Shown here one piece after another: positions 8,269 through 16,994 of a DNA stretch of 42,218 bases. This DNA comes from Firmicutes bacterium FC7 (GTDB lineage Bacteria > Bacillota > Clostridia > Tissierellales > Tissierellaceae). The translations under genes were made by a program, and so were the position numbers. Every line of letters starts with the position of its first letter. Position 1 is the stretch's first letter. Below the pieces are notes generated by a model. That model was not told the DNA's origin. It made no database searches and saw nothing but the letters and a program-made list of their open reading frames with translations. The stretch is from assembly GCA_022760735.1 (NCBI GenBank), contig JAKELU010000018.1, positions 1-42,218 of the forward strand, given 5' to 3'.

Positions 8269-10044
8269 TTAATCTTGTAGTTTGATATGAACTTCTTCAA
8301 GTTGTTTATTGGATACAACAGTTGGAGCATCAGTCATAAGACATGTTGCTGACTGAGTCTTAGGGAATGCGATTACGTCCCTAATATTTGAGCTCTTAGT
8401 AAATAACATAATTAATCTATCTAAGCCATAAGCAATTCCACCATGTGGTGGTGTTCCATATCTAAAAGCATCCATAAGGAATCCAAACTTTTCTCTTGCT
8501 TCTTCATCACTGAAACCTAAAGCCTTAAACATTCTTGCCTGCAAATCTGAATTGTTGATTCTAATACTTCCTCCGCCCATTTCATCACCATTTATAACAA
8601 TATCATAGGCCTTTGCTCTAACTTGATCTGGATTAGTTTCTAATAAATCTATGTCTTCATCCATTGGGTGTGTAAATGGGTGGTGTTTAGCAACATATCT
8701 ATTTTCTTCTTCGTCATATTCAAACAATGGAAACTCTGTAATCCATACTAACTTAAAATCGTCATCTGATAAAATGCCTAGTCTTCTAGCTACTTCATTT
8801 CTTAAATTTCCTAGACTATCGCATACTACAGAATATTTATCTGCTATAATAAGAATCAAGTCTCCCTTTTCAGCTTCAAATCTATTTAATATATTCTTAA
8901 ATTCTTCTTCATCAAAGAATTTAGCTATAGGTGATGTTATTCCATCATCAGTTAATTTAATCCATGCAAGTCCTTTAGCTCCATACGTTTTTGAATATTC
9001 TTCTAAAGAAGTAATATCCTTTCTTGTAAAACTATCACCATAACCTTTTACATTAATTCCTTTGACCACTCCGCCATTTTCTATAGTATCAAAAAAAACT
9101 TTAAAATTACTATTCTTTACTATATCTGAAATATCCTTAAATTCAAATCCAAATCTCAAATCAGGTTTATCAACACCATACTTTTCCATTGCTTCTTTAT
9201 ATGTCATTCTTCTTATTGGTAATTCTATTTCAACACCTTTAATCTCTTTAAACAGTCTATATAATAGTTTTTCATTCATACTGATTACATCATCAACATC
9301 TACAAAGGACATTTCCACGTCTATTTGAGTAAATTCTGGTTGTCTATTTGCTCTTAAGTCTTCGTCTCTAAAACATTTTACAATTTGATAGTATCTATCC
9401 ATACCTGAAACCATTAATAATTGCTTCATTAGCTGTGGAGATTGTGGTAATGCATAAAACTGGCCAGGATTTACACGACTTGGCACTAAGTAGTCTCTAG
9501 CACCTTCAGGTGTTGGCTTAGTTAGCATAGGTGTCTCGACTTCTACAAAGTTGTTTTCGTAGAAAAAGTCTCTTACTACTTTAGCTGTTTTTGCTCTAAG
9601 TTTTAGATTGGCTTGCATTTTAGGCTTTCTTAGGTCCAAGTATCTATATTTTAATCTCATAGTTTCTGATACATTATCATCATCCTTAATGTATATAGGT
9701 GGAGTTTCTGCTTCATCAAGGATTTTTAGTTCCTGTGCTAATACTTCAATATCTCCTGTAGGAATCTCCTTATTTACGGATTGTCTTGCTCTAACAGTTC
9801 CTTTTACTGCTATTACATATTCTGATCTTAATTTTTCTGCTTTTTCAAATACTTCCTTTGATACAGTACTATCAAAAACAATCTGAGAAATACCTGTTGT
9901 ATCTCTTAAATCGACAAATATTATGGATCCAAGATTCCTTTCCTTTTGAACCCATCCCATTAGTACAACTTCTTCACCAATGTTTTCTGTTCTTAATAGA
10001 CCACACATACTAGTTCTTCTTAAATTTCCCATTTTTTCTCCCAT
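8269..10044 (-). CDS. aspS: Aspartyl-tRNA synthetase
   Basis: Class II synthetase charging tRNA-Asp with aspartate. An N-terminal OB-fold anticodon-binding domain (VVLMGWVQKERNLGSIIFVDLRD region) is followed by the catalytic core: FVEVETPMLTKPTPEGARDYLVPSR and FRDEDLRANRQPEFTQIDVEMSF (motif 2), a GAD insertion, and motif 3 GGIAYGLDRLIMLF. The ATG at 10044 gives 591 aa; GAGGAGG is six bases upstream. A TTG 15 bases further up lies on the Shine-Dalgarno itself and is rejected. Whether it is discriminating or also charges tRNA-Asn cannot be settled by eye. It is controlled by the Asp T-box just upstream. Confidence 0.97.
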   Translation of the reverse strand: MGEKMGNLRRTSMCGLLRTENIGEEVVLMGWVQKERNLGSIIFVDLRDTTGISQIVFDSTVSKEVFEKAEKLRSEYVIAVKGTVRARQSVNKEIPTGDIEVLAQELKILDEAETPPIYIKDDDNVSETMRLKYRYLDLRKPKMQANLKLRAKTAKVVRDFFYENNFVEVETPMLTKPTPEGARDYLVPSRVNPGQFYALPQSPQLMKQLLMVSGMDRYYQIVKCFRDEDLRANRQPEFTQIDVEMSFVDVDDVISMNEKLLYRLFKEIKGVEIELPIRRMTYKEAMEKYGVDKPDLRFGFEFKDISDIVKNSNFKVFFDTIENGGVVKGINVKGYGDSFTRKDITSLEEYSKTYGAKGLAWIKLTDDGITSPIAKFFDEEEFKNILNRFEAEKGDLILIIADKYSVVCDSLGNLRNEVARRLGILSDDDFKLVWITEFPLFEYDEEENRYVAKHHPFTHPMDEDIDLLETNPDQVRAKAYDIVINGDEMGGGSIRINNSDLQARMFKALGFSDEEAREKFGFLMDAFRYGTPPHGGIAYGLDRLIMLFTKSSNIRDVIAFPKTQSATCLMTDAPTVVSNKQLEEVHIKLQD

Positions 10045-10057
10045 GTTATTCCTCCTC

Positions 10058-10280
10058 AAAAAATATTTAAACCTCTCATCTCTGATATTTCAGGGACGAG
10101 AGGTTATCTCGCGGTACCACCCTAATTAGGTAACCCTCACTCTATGTCTTAACGCTACTGGCGAACAATCTTTTTAGGATTGTTTACTCAAAGATGTCTT
10201 CGTTAATTATTGGCATCGGTTTCCACCAGCCACCGACTCTCTATAACCAAGGGAATTAACTACTCCTTCTTCTCATCGTA
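10058..10280 (-). promoter_or_regulatory. T-box leader of aspS, Asp (GAC) specifier
   Basis: The conserved T-box core AGGGTGGTACCGCG is at 10110-10123 (minus strand). It precedes a terminator stem formed by 10070-10085 and 10091-10105 with a T-rich tail ending at 10058. In the Stem I 3' strand, GAAGACATC holds the specifier GAC (10196-10198), an aspartate codon. Uncharged tRNA-Asp should stabilise the antiterminator and allow transcription of aspS. It fills the 277-base gap between hemZ and aspS. Confidence 0.93.
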
Positions 10281-10285
10281 ACATA

Positions 10286-10314
10286 TTAATAAATCTTTAA
10301 ATAATTATATGCAA
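10286..10314 (-). promoter_or_regulatory. Promoter of the aspS T-box transcript
   Basis: TTGCAT (10309-10314), a 17-base spacer and TATTAA (10286-10291) on the minus strand, just upstream of Stem I. The spacing is ideal; the -10 is four of six. Confidence 0.5.
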
Positions 10315-10321
10315 ATTTAAA

Positions 10322-11794
10322 TTAAGTGTCAAGTAATAGTTTTCTCTTTCTATCAATGACCACATCAATTCTATTAATATACTCATTTATATCCCTAAAA
10401 TTAAAAATTCTCTCAAGTCTATTTTCTTCAGGATAGTATATTTTAGATGTAGATCCAACACCAGCAGCTATTATGGTCTCTTTCTCTTCCATAATTGATA
10501 TATTATATATGCATTCCAAACCTTCTTTTGAATATCCTATATTCTCAAAATTTCCCAAAATATTTTTCTGTCTATAAAGGTAATAAGGTTTATAATTATT
10601 CTTCTTAGTAAAATCACTAATAGCTGTTAGCATATTTTCTATAACTTTCTGCTCTTCTAGCTTATATAGATCTAGGTTATTTTTAACATTTGAGCCTCTT
10701 TTTATTGATAAGGTATGCACTGTTAGATTCTCTGGAGATAGCTGTCCAATAATTTTAAGAGTATTCTCTACTTCTTTTAGACCTTCACCAGGTAACCCAA
10801 CGATTAAATCCATGTTTATATTTTCTATACCTATTTCTTTAGCCATATTAAAAGAATCAACTATATCACTTGCTTTGTGATCTCTGCCAATGAGTCTTAA
10901 AGTTTTATCATTCATAGACTGAGGATTTATACTTATTCGGTTAATTCTCATTTCCTTAAACATCTTCAACATATCATAATTTAATGTGTCAGGTCTTCCT
11001 GCTTCAACAGTAAATTCTTTTATATTATCATAGCCAAAGTTCTTGTATACCCCTGCAATTATCCTTTTTAATTGGTCAACAGATATAGATGTTGGGGTAC
11101 CACCACCTATATATACTGTATTAATAGTTTTATCTTTCATAAAGTACTTTATGTTCTTAATTTCATACATTAGATTATCAATATACGAATCAACAATTTT
11201 GCTACATCGCTTGATTGGCACAGCAGGAAATGAACAATATATACATCTTGTTGGACAAAATGGTATCCCAATATATAAACTGTATTTAGATTTATCTATT
11301 GGATATAAGTATTTGCTCTGTCTCTTTGCAATTTCTATTAATAGTCTAGCCTTTTCATCACTTAACATATACTGATTTACTAGAATTTCGTTTATAATTT
11401 CTATTGGTGTATTTTTTTCAATAAGCTCGTGAACAATTTTTGTTGGTCTAATACCTGTTAGTATTCCCCATGGAAACTTTTTATCTGTAACTTTAATTAA
11501 AGTTTTAAAAATAGATTTTTTTACACCAACATTTATAGTTTTTTCCCAACTTCTATTTATAAAAATATCATTAAGGTTCTCAGTATTTTCACTAATTAGT
11601 ACATCATCAAAATATAATTTTGTTATACAAATAAATCCATATTCATTTTCTATCAATGAAATAGTAAGAAGATTCCCTTTATTATAGGTATCTATATCCT
11701 CAATATTTTGAATTTCTTCATCAGGATAAAATGTTCTTACTAATTCATATATATCATGATTAAAATCATACCCATTTGCGATTATATATGTCAT
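10322..11794 (-). CDS. hemZ: HemZ-type radical SAM coproporphyrinogen dehydrogenase-like protein
   Basis: Oxygen-independent coproporphyrinogen III dehydrogenase-like enzyme, annotated HemZ in Firmicutes. At 490 aa it has the family's N-terminal region with LTGIRPTKIVHELI (112-125), then the radical SAM cluster C180, C184, C187 (CPTRCIYC) and the SAM-binding YIGGGTPTS. The residues after the cluster are SF, without the extra cysteine of classical HemN, as in HemW-like proteins. No haem biosynthesis genes are nearby, so the true activity in this anaerobe is uncertain. It lies between the MBL hydrolase and aspS, with no clear terminator before the aspS promoter. Confidence 0.88.
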   Translation of the reverse strand: MTYIIANGYDFNHDIYELVRTFYPDEEIQNIEDIDTYNKGNLLTISLIENEYGFICITKLYFDDVLISENTENLNDIFINRSWEKTINVGVKKSIFKTLIKVTDKKFPWGILTGIRPTKIVHELIEKNTPIEIINEILVNQYMLSDEKARLLIEIAKRQSKYLYPIDKSKYSLYIGIPFCPTRCIYCSFPAVPIKRCSKIVDSYIDNLMYEIKNIKYFMKDKTINTVYIGGGTPTSISVDQLKRIIAGVYKNFGYDNIKEFTVEAGRPDTLNYDMLKMFKEMRINRISINPQSMNDKTLRLIGRDHKASDIVDSFNMAKEIGIENINMDLIVGLPGEGLKEVENTLKIIGQLSPENLTVHTLSIKRGSNVKNNLDLYKLEEQKVIENMLTAISDFTKKNNYKPYYLYRQKNILGNFENIGYSKEGLECIYNISIMEEKETIIAAGVGSTSKIYYPEENRLERIFNFRDINEYINRIDVVIDRKRKLLLDT

Positions 11795-11817
11795 TTATTC
11801 ACCTTCAAATTTAATGG

Positions 11818-12435
11818 TTATAAAAACGGATTGTTTTCTTTTTCATTTTTTATAGTCGAAGACTGCCCATGACCTGGCAATACAACCGTTTCCTCAGGTA
11901 GTATTAACAACTTAGTTTTTATTGAGTTAATAATAGTTTCAAAACTACCACCATATAAATCTGTTCTACCTATAGATCTGTTAAATAAGGTATCTCCAGA
12001 AATTAAATAGTTTTCAATTTTTAAGCATATGCTTCCCTTTGTATGTCCTGGTGTATGAAGGACTACTGCTTTTATATCCCCAAATTCTATAATATCATTA
12101 TCCATTAAAGTTTTATCCGGATCTAATTCCACACATCCCATTGCCATGAGAGCTGATATATTTTTGTTGCAATCCTGTAGTAACTCAACATCGTCCTCAT
12201 GAATAAGAACAGGAACCTTAAAACTTTTCTTTAATTCGTTTACGCCACCAATGTGATCTCCATGGCCATGTGTTAGTACTATATATTTTAATTTGACATT
12301 ATTATTTTCAATATATTTTTTAATTTCATCAGCGTCTCCACCTGGATCAATTACTATGCCATCTAAAGTATTTTCGGAATAAACAATATAACAGTTTACT
12401 GCGTAAATACCTGCTGGCAATCTATGAATCTTCAT
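11818..12435 (-). CDS. MBL-fold metallo-hydrolase (glyoxalase II-like)
   Basis: Metallo-beta-lactamase-fold hydrolase of 205 aa. The dinuclear metal motif THGHGDHIGG gives H56, H58, D60 and H61. HTPGHTKGS supplies the next histidine and the C-terminal LPGHG the last. This is the glyoxalase II-like branch commonly found between dtd and hemZ in Clostridia; the substrate is not known and hydroxyacylglutathione is unlikely in an organism probably lacking glutathione. The ATG at 12435 with AGGAGG seven bases upstream is preferred over a TTG one codon earlier. Confidence 0.88.
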   Translation of the reverse strand: MKIHRLPAGIYAVNCYIVYSENTLDGIVIDPGGDADEIKKYIENNNVKLKYIVLTHGHGDHIGGVNELKKSFKVPVLIHEDDVELLQDCNKNISALMAMGCVELDPDKTLMDNDIIEFGDIKAVVLHTPGHTKGSICLKIENYLISGDTLFNRSIGRTDLYGGSFETIINSIKTKLLILPEETVVLPGHGQSSTIKNEKENNPFL

Positions 12436-12446
12436 CAAACAACCTC

Positions 12447-12896
12447 CTAAAAAGTCTTCTTACTATCTAAAAGAATTGTAACAGGACCATCATTAATTAA
12501 ATTTACATCCATGTGAGCACCAAATTCACCTGTTTCTGTAATAATACCGAGCTCTTTTGTCTTTTGAACAAATTTCTCATAGTACATTTGTCCTATCTCG
12601 GGCTTTGCAGAAGTAGAAAAGCTTGGTCTTTTTCCTTTTCGTACGTCCCCATAAAGTGTAAATTGTGAAACTACAAGTAATTCTCCTTTCACATCTAGAA
12701 GGGATAAATTCATTTTATCATTATCATCCTGAAAAATTCTCAATCCAGTTATTTTGTCCACCATATATTGTAAATCTTTTTCGTCATCATCTTCTCCTAC
12801 CCCTAAAAGCACTAAAAGCCCCTTGTTTATTTTGCCAACAATCTTATCATCTACAGTAACAGAAGCTTTTGAAACTCTTTGAACAACTGCTCTCAT
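12447..12896 (-). CDS. dtd: D-aminoacyl-tRNA deacylase
   Basis: Removes D-amino acids, and mischarged glycine, from tRNA. The two active-site motifs are present: SQFTL at 77-81 and GPVT at 137-140 (NDGPVT). The length of 149 aa is standard. The start ATG has AGGAGG six bases upstream, overlapping the end of rel; the next gene follows within 12 bases. It is part of the rel-dtd-MBL-hemZ set. Confidence 0.97.
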   Translation of the reverse strand: MRAVVQRVSKASVTVDDKIVGKINKGLLVLLGVGEDDDEKDLQYMVDKITGLRIFQDDNDKMNLSLLDVKGELLVVSQFTLYGDVRKGKRPSFSTSAKPEIGQMYYEKFVQKTKELGIITETGEFGAHMDVNLINDGPVTILLDSKKTF

Positions 12897-12906
12897 TTAA
12901 TTCCTC

Positions 12907-15072
12907 CTATGCTGTTACTCTATATACATCTGTAACATTTTTAATCTTTCTTAATTTTTTCATAAGTTCTTTTAATTGTTCAACATCATTGATCTCTAAG
13001 GTCATATTTATTGTTACGGTTTTTTCTTTGTTTGTACGAGCATTTAAAGATAATAAACTTATATCAGACTCAGTTACTCTAGAAGCAATTTCCGCTAATA
13101 GCCCTGGTCTATCTATGCCTTTTATTTGTATCTCAGCATTATAAGCAACTTTCTTCTGGAAATCCCATTGTACTTCTATTAGTCGTTGGGCACTTTCATC
13201 ATTATATTTTATATTAGGACAATCTGATCTATGAATTGAAACACCACGTCCTCTTGTAATAAAACCTACTATTTCATCACCAGGCACAGGATTGCAACAT
13301 TTTGAAAATCTTACTTTAATGTTATCTACACCTTTAACTATGATCCCTTGCGTATGTCTACTTGATTTCTTTTGCTGAGGTTTTTGAATTTTATTTTCTA
13401 CAAAAGCAGCTTCATCAGTATCCTTAAAATAATCCTTATAATATTCCTTTAATTTACCAATAACTTGATTTAAAGTAATACTTCCATACCCTAAGGATGC
13501 ATATAAATCATCAATTGAGTTGAGACTTATCTTTGTAGCAGTATTTTTTATCCAATCATCCTTTAATATATCACTAGGTTTATAACCTAATCGTTTAATC
13601 TCTTTTTCCAATAATTCTTTTCCTTTTGCTATATTAAAGTCTCTATCTTTCTGTTTAAACCATTGTTTTATTTTGTTTTTTGCTTGCGTACTTTTAACTA
13701 TTTTTAACCAGTCACGACTTGGTCCACTTCCACTAGCAGATGTAATGATTTCGACTATATTACCATTCTTCAACTTGTAATTTAAAGGAACAATTCTTCC
13801 ATCTACCTTTGCTCCTACACAATTATTACCAACCGCTGTATGAACTCTATATGCAAAATCTATAGGTGTTGATCCATCTGGTAAATTTATCACATCTCCC
13901 TTTGGAGTAAATACGAATACTTCATCTGTAAAGAAATCAATTTTTAAAGTTTCCATAAATTCTCTTGGATCCTTCAAATCAGCTTGCCATTCTAAAAGTT
14001 GCCTTAACCATGTAAGTTTTTCATCAAAGCTATCTGACTTAGAATACCCTTCTTTATACTTCCAATGAGCTGCTATACCATATTCAGCTGTCCTATGCAT
14101 CTCATAAGTTCTAATTTGAACCTCAAATATTTCTCCTTCATTGCCAATTACAGTAGTATGCAATGATTGGTACATATTAGGTTTAGGCATTGCAATATAA
14201 TCCTTAAATCGTCCTGGTAATGGCTTCCATAAAGTATGAACTATTCCGAGTGCACCATAGCAGTCTTTTATATTATCTACAAGAATTCTAACTGCAGTTA
14301 AATCGAAAATCTGCTCAAATGCCTTACCCTGATTGTACATTTTCTTGTATATACTATAGAAATTCTTTGGTCTACCACTTATTTCACAGTCAATTCCCAT
14401 TTCGCCTAATTTTTCATATAGTATATTTATTATATTTTGAATATAGGCTTCTCTTTCCTTTCTACGCTTCGAAACTCTTTCCACTAAATCATAATAGTTT
14501 TCAGGGTCAAGATATCTTAATGAAAGATCCTCTAATTCCCATTTTATCTTTGATATACCTAATCTATGAGCTATTGGTGCATATATTTCCAAAGTTTCAA
14601 TTGCCTTTTCTTTTTTCTTTTCTTCAGTCATATATTCTAAGGTTCTCATATTGTGAAGTCTATCTGCTAGCTTGACTATGATAACTCGTATATCTTTAGC
14701 CATTGCAAGAACCATTTTACGAAGATTTTCAGCCTGATTCTCCTGTTTCGTTTTATATTGGAGTTTCTTTAATTTAGTTACGCCATCTACTAAATCAGCC
14801 ACTTCTTTACCAAATTCCTGAACCATTTTTTCATAGGTTATGGTAGTATCCTCAATTACATCATGAAGAAGTCCAGCAACTATAGTTGCTGTATCCATAT
14901 TTAATTCTGCCAATATTAGTGCAACATTAACTGGGTGAATAATGTACTTTTCACCTGAATTTCTTAGTTGCCCTTCATGTGCTTCATTAGCAAAATTATA
15001 GGCTTTTATAATCAAATCAATATCAGCTTGAGAATTATACTGTTTTATTTTAGTAATTAAATTATCTAGCAT
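12907..15072 (-). CDS. rel: Bifunctional (p)ppGpp synthetase/hydrolase Rel
   Basis: Makes and degrades the stringent-response alarmone (p)ppGpp. The N-terminal HD hydrolase domain is intact (LLHDVIEDT, H70-D71 and the ED pair). The synthetase domain has GRFKDYIAMPKPN and YQSLHTTVIG; its RFKD signature is that of bifunctional enzymes rather than synthetase-only RelA. TGS and C-terminal ACT domains follow. The ATG at 15072 gives 721 aa and has AAGAAGGTG five bases upstream; the frame stays open 84 bases further but without a better start. It lies 25 bases after recJ; the apt gene often found between them is missing. Confidence 0.96.
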   Translation of the reverse strand: MLDNLITKIKQYNSQADIDLIIKAYNFANEAHEGQLRNSGEKYIIHPVNVALILAELNMDTATIVAGLLHDVIEDTTITYEKMVQEFGKEVADLVDGVTKLKKLQYKTKQENQAENLRKMVLAMAKDIRVIIVKLADRLHNMRTLEYMTEEKKKEKAIETLEIYAPIAHRLGISKIKWELEDLSLRYLDPENYYDLVERVSKRRKEREAYIQNIINILYEKLGEMGIDCEISGRPKNFYSIYKKMYNQGKAFEQIFDLTAVRILVDNIKDCYGALGIVHTLWKPLPGRFKDYIAMPKPNMYQSLHTTVIGNEGEIFEVQIRTYEMHRTAEYGIAAHWKYKEGYSKSDSFDEKLTWLRQLLEWQADLKDPREFMETLKIDFFTDEVFVFTPKGDVINLPDGSTPIDFAYRVHTAVGNNCVGAKVDGRIVPLNYKLKNGNIVEIITSASGSGPSRDWLKIVKSTQAKNKIKQWFKQKDRDFNIAKGKELLEKEIKRLGYKPSDILKDDWIKNTATKISLNSIDDLYASLGYGSITLNQVIGKLKEYYKDYFKDTDEAAFVENKIQKPQQKKSSRHTQGIIVKGVDNIKVRFSKCCNPVPGDEIVGFITRGRGVSIHRSDCPNIKYNDESAQRLIEVQWDFQKKVAYNAEIQIKGIDRPGLLAEIASRVTESDISLLSLNARTNKEKTVTINMTLEINDVEQLKELMKKLRKIKNVTDVYRVTA

Positions 15073-15097
15073 GGATACACCTTCTTCATAATATAAT

Positions 15098-16864
15098 TTA
15101 TAAAAATCTATAATTTGTAATAACAACTTGAAGTGTAGTATTTCCCATATATTCATTGATATCTGGATAATATAGAATATCTACATTTATATTATTTTCT
15201 ATACCATTTAACATACTGTCTAAATCTTCTTTTCCGTATTTATTTTCTATGCTTTCTAGAAATAAGTTTACATCATTAAATATTAACCCCTCTATTTTTT
15301 GCCCCTTATATGGTGATACTAAAATTAGTTTCAATACATTTTTATTCGCACCTAATAACATACCTTTTTTTATTTTTAGTCCTCTAGCTCCAAATAGAGG
15401 TTTAGGGTTACCTTTGCCGAAAGGTTCAAGAGTCTTTATTTCTTCAATAATTTTGTAATTAATATATTCAATTGGCAGCTCCATGTCAATATAAACTTTC
15501 GGAATTAGATCTGCCTCAGTAAGATTAGCACATTCATTTATACTTTCTCTAAGCTTGTCAATATTATCAATATCAAGAGATAACCCCGCTGCCATAGGGT
15601 GCCCTCCAAATTTACTTAATAAATCTTTGCATTTTGATAGTTGTTCAAATATATTATACCCTTCTATTGACCTAGCTGAACCTTTTATTCCTTCACTTCC
15701 CTTGGTTAAAATAATAGTAGGTTTGTAATACTTTTCCTTAATCCTTCCAGCAATGATTCCAGCTATACTCTCATGAATTTCATTATCATATGCAACAATG
15801 ACTTTATCATCTTTTAAATTGGTAGTCTCTATTTGATTTACAATTCTTTCTACACCCTTTAATGTCAAACTTTTTCTATCATCATTTAAATCACGTAAAT
15901 TTTTAGCCATTTCATATGCTGTCTGTACATTATCTGTTAATAGCAGTTGTAGTGCATGTAATGCTGAATCTAATCTTCCAGATGCATTAATTGTTGGTCC
16001 TATAATAAAACCAACATGATAAACACCTATTTCCTTATCTTTTATTCCACAAATATCCAACAATGCATTTAAACCAACATTCTTTGTTTTATTCAAGGCT
16101 GCTAACCCATTTTTCACAATGATTCTATTCTCTCCAACTAAATCTACTACATCACATATTGTGGCTATTGCAACAAATTCTAAAAACTCATCTTCGATAT
16201 AAGTCCTATTTGTTAGTTTATACAAATACATAATTAACCTATAGGCTATACTAGCACCACATAACTTTTTTTCAGGAAATTCACAATCTACTTGCTTGGG
16301 ATTAATAATGGCATCTGCATTTGAAGATAGGTAAACTTTATTTTCTTTATCATTTTTATATGGAATATCATGATGATCGGTAACAATAACCGTGAACCCT
16401 AATTCCTTAGCGTAATTTATTTGGTCAATAGCGGCTATACCATTATCACATGTAATTATGGTATCAATGCCATCATCACGTGCAATATCAATTATATCAA
16501 TATTTATTCCGTAACCATCCTGTACTCTATCAGGTATTACATAATCAACATTAGCTCCAAGATTCTTAAGACCTTTATACAAAATATATACTGACATAAC
16601 GCCATCAACGTCATAATCTCCAACAATTCTAATTTTCTTGTTTTCATTTATCTTATCAGTAATAATATTTGCACCTTTAACTAAATCTTTCATAGATTCT
16701 GGATCATTTATTTTGTCCATTCTAGGATTTAGAAAAAGATCTATCTCTTTATTTTCTATAATATCTCTATTTACTAAAAGCTTGGCCAAAAAATCACTAA
16801 TACCAAATCTCTTAGCAATATCTCTATAATCATATTTTTTATTTCTGATAAACCATCTCTCCAA
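15098..16864 (-). CDS. recJ: Single-stranded-DNA-specific exonuclease RecJ
   Basis: 5'-3' single-strand exonuclease of recombination and mismatch repair. DHH-family motifs: VGDYDVDGVM (81-90), VTDHHDIP with D163-H164-H165, and the DHHA1 motif FGGHPMAAGLSL further on. The product is 588 aa, in the normal range though at the short end. The start is TTG with GGAGTGG five bases upstream; no ATG suits. A hairpin with a T-run and an embedded promoter lies immediately before it. Confidence 0.95.
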   Translation of the reverse strand: MERWFIRNKKYDYRDIAKRFGISDFLAKLLVNRDIIENKEIDLFLNPRMDKINDPESMKDLVKGANIITDKINENKKIRIVGDYDVDGVMSVYILYKGLKNLGANVDYVIPDRVQDGYGINIDIIDIARDDGIDTIITCDNGIAAIDQINYAKELGFTVIVTDHHDIPYKNDKENKVYLSSNADAIINPKQVDCEFPEKKLCGASIAYRLIMYLYKLTNRTYIEDEFLEFVAIATICDVVDLVGENRIIVKNGLAALNKTKNVGLNALLDICGIKDKEIGVYHVGFIIGPTINASGRLDSALHALQLLLTDNVQTAYEMAKNLRDLNDDRKSLTLKGVERIVNQIETTNLKDDKVIVAYDNEIHESIAGIIAGRIKEKYYKPTIILTKGSEGIKGSARSIEGYNIFEQLSKCKDLLSKFGGHPMAAGLSLDIDNIDKLRESINECANLTEADLIPKVYIDMELPIEYINYKIIEEIKTLEPFGKGNPKPLFGARGLKIKKGMLLGANKNVLKLILVSPYKGQKIEGLIFNDVNLFLESIENKYGKEDLDSMLNGIENNINVDILYYPDINEYMGNTTLQVVITNYRFL

Positions 16865-16874
16865 ATAACCACTC

Positions 16875-16921
16875 CAAAAAAAGAAATTTAGATATAATAT
16901 CTAAATTCTATCATTTTACAA
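16875..16921 (-). promoter_or_regulatory. Candidate recJ promoter inside a hairpin with T-run
   Basis: TTGTAA (16916-16921), a 16-base spacer and TATTAT (16894-16899) on the minus strand form a good sigma-A promoter. The -10 overlaps the loop of a perfect inverted repeat (16885-16894 and 16898-16907), which is followed by TTTCTTTTTTT (16875-16885 region). The structure looks like the terminator of the scfB transcript, so one sequence may end one transcript and start the next. Confidence 0.5.
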
Positions 16922-16994
16922 GATGAAATTCTACATTTTTTATAGTTATATTAGCTACTTTTATCTAAATTTCTATATTTATCGCACTACTAAA

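Noticed and set aside
866-9886. Plus-strand open frames of 60-130 codons, for example at 8651-9043
   Set aside because: They lie fully antisense to clearly identified genes (spoIVA, gpsA, der, DUF512, glyA, aspS), lack ribosome sites and read as low-complexity S/L/I-rich shadows.
15073-15156. Longer N-terminus for Rel
   Set aside because: The extra 28 codons overlap the end of recJ and have no suitable ribosome site; the ATG at 15072 has a good one and gives the usual N-terminus.
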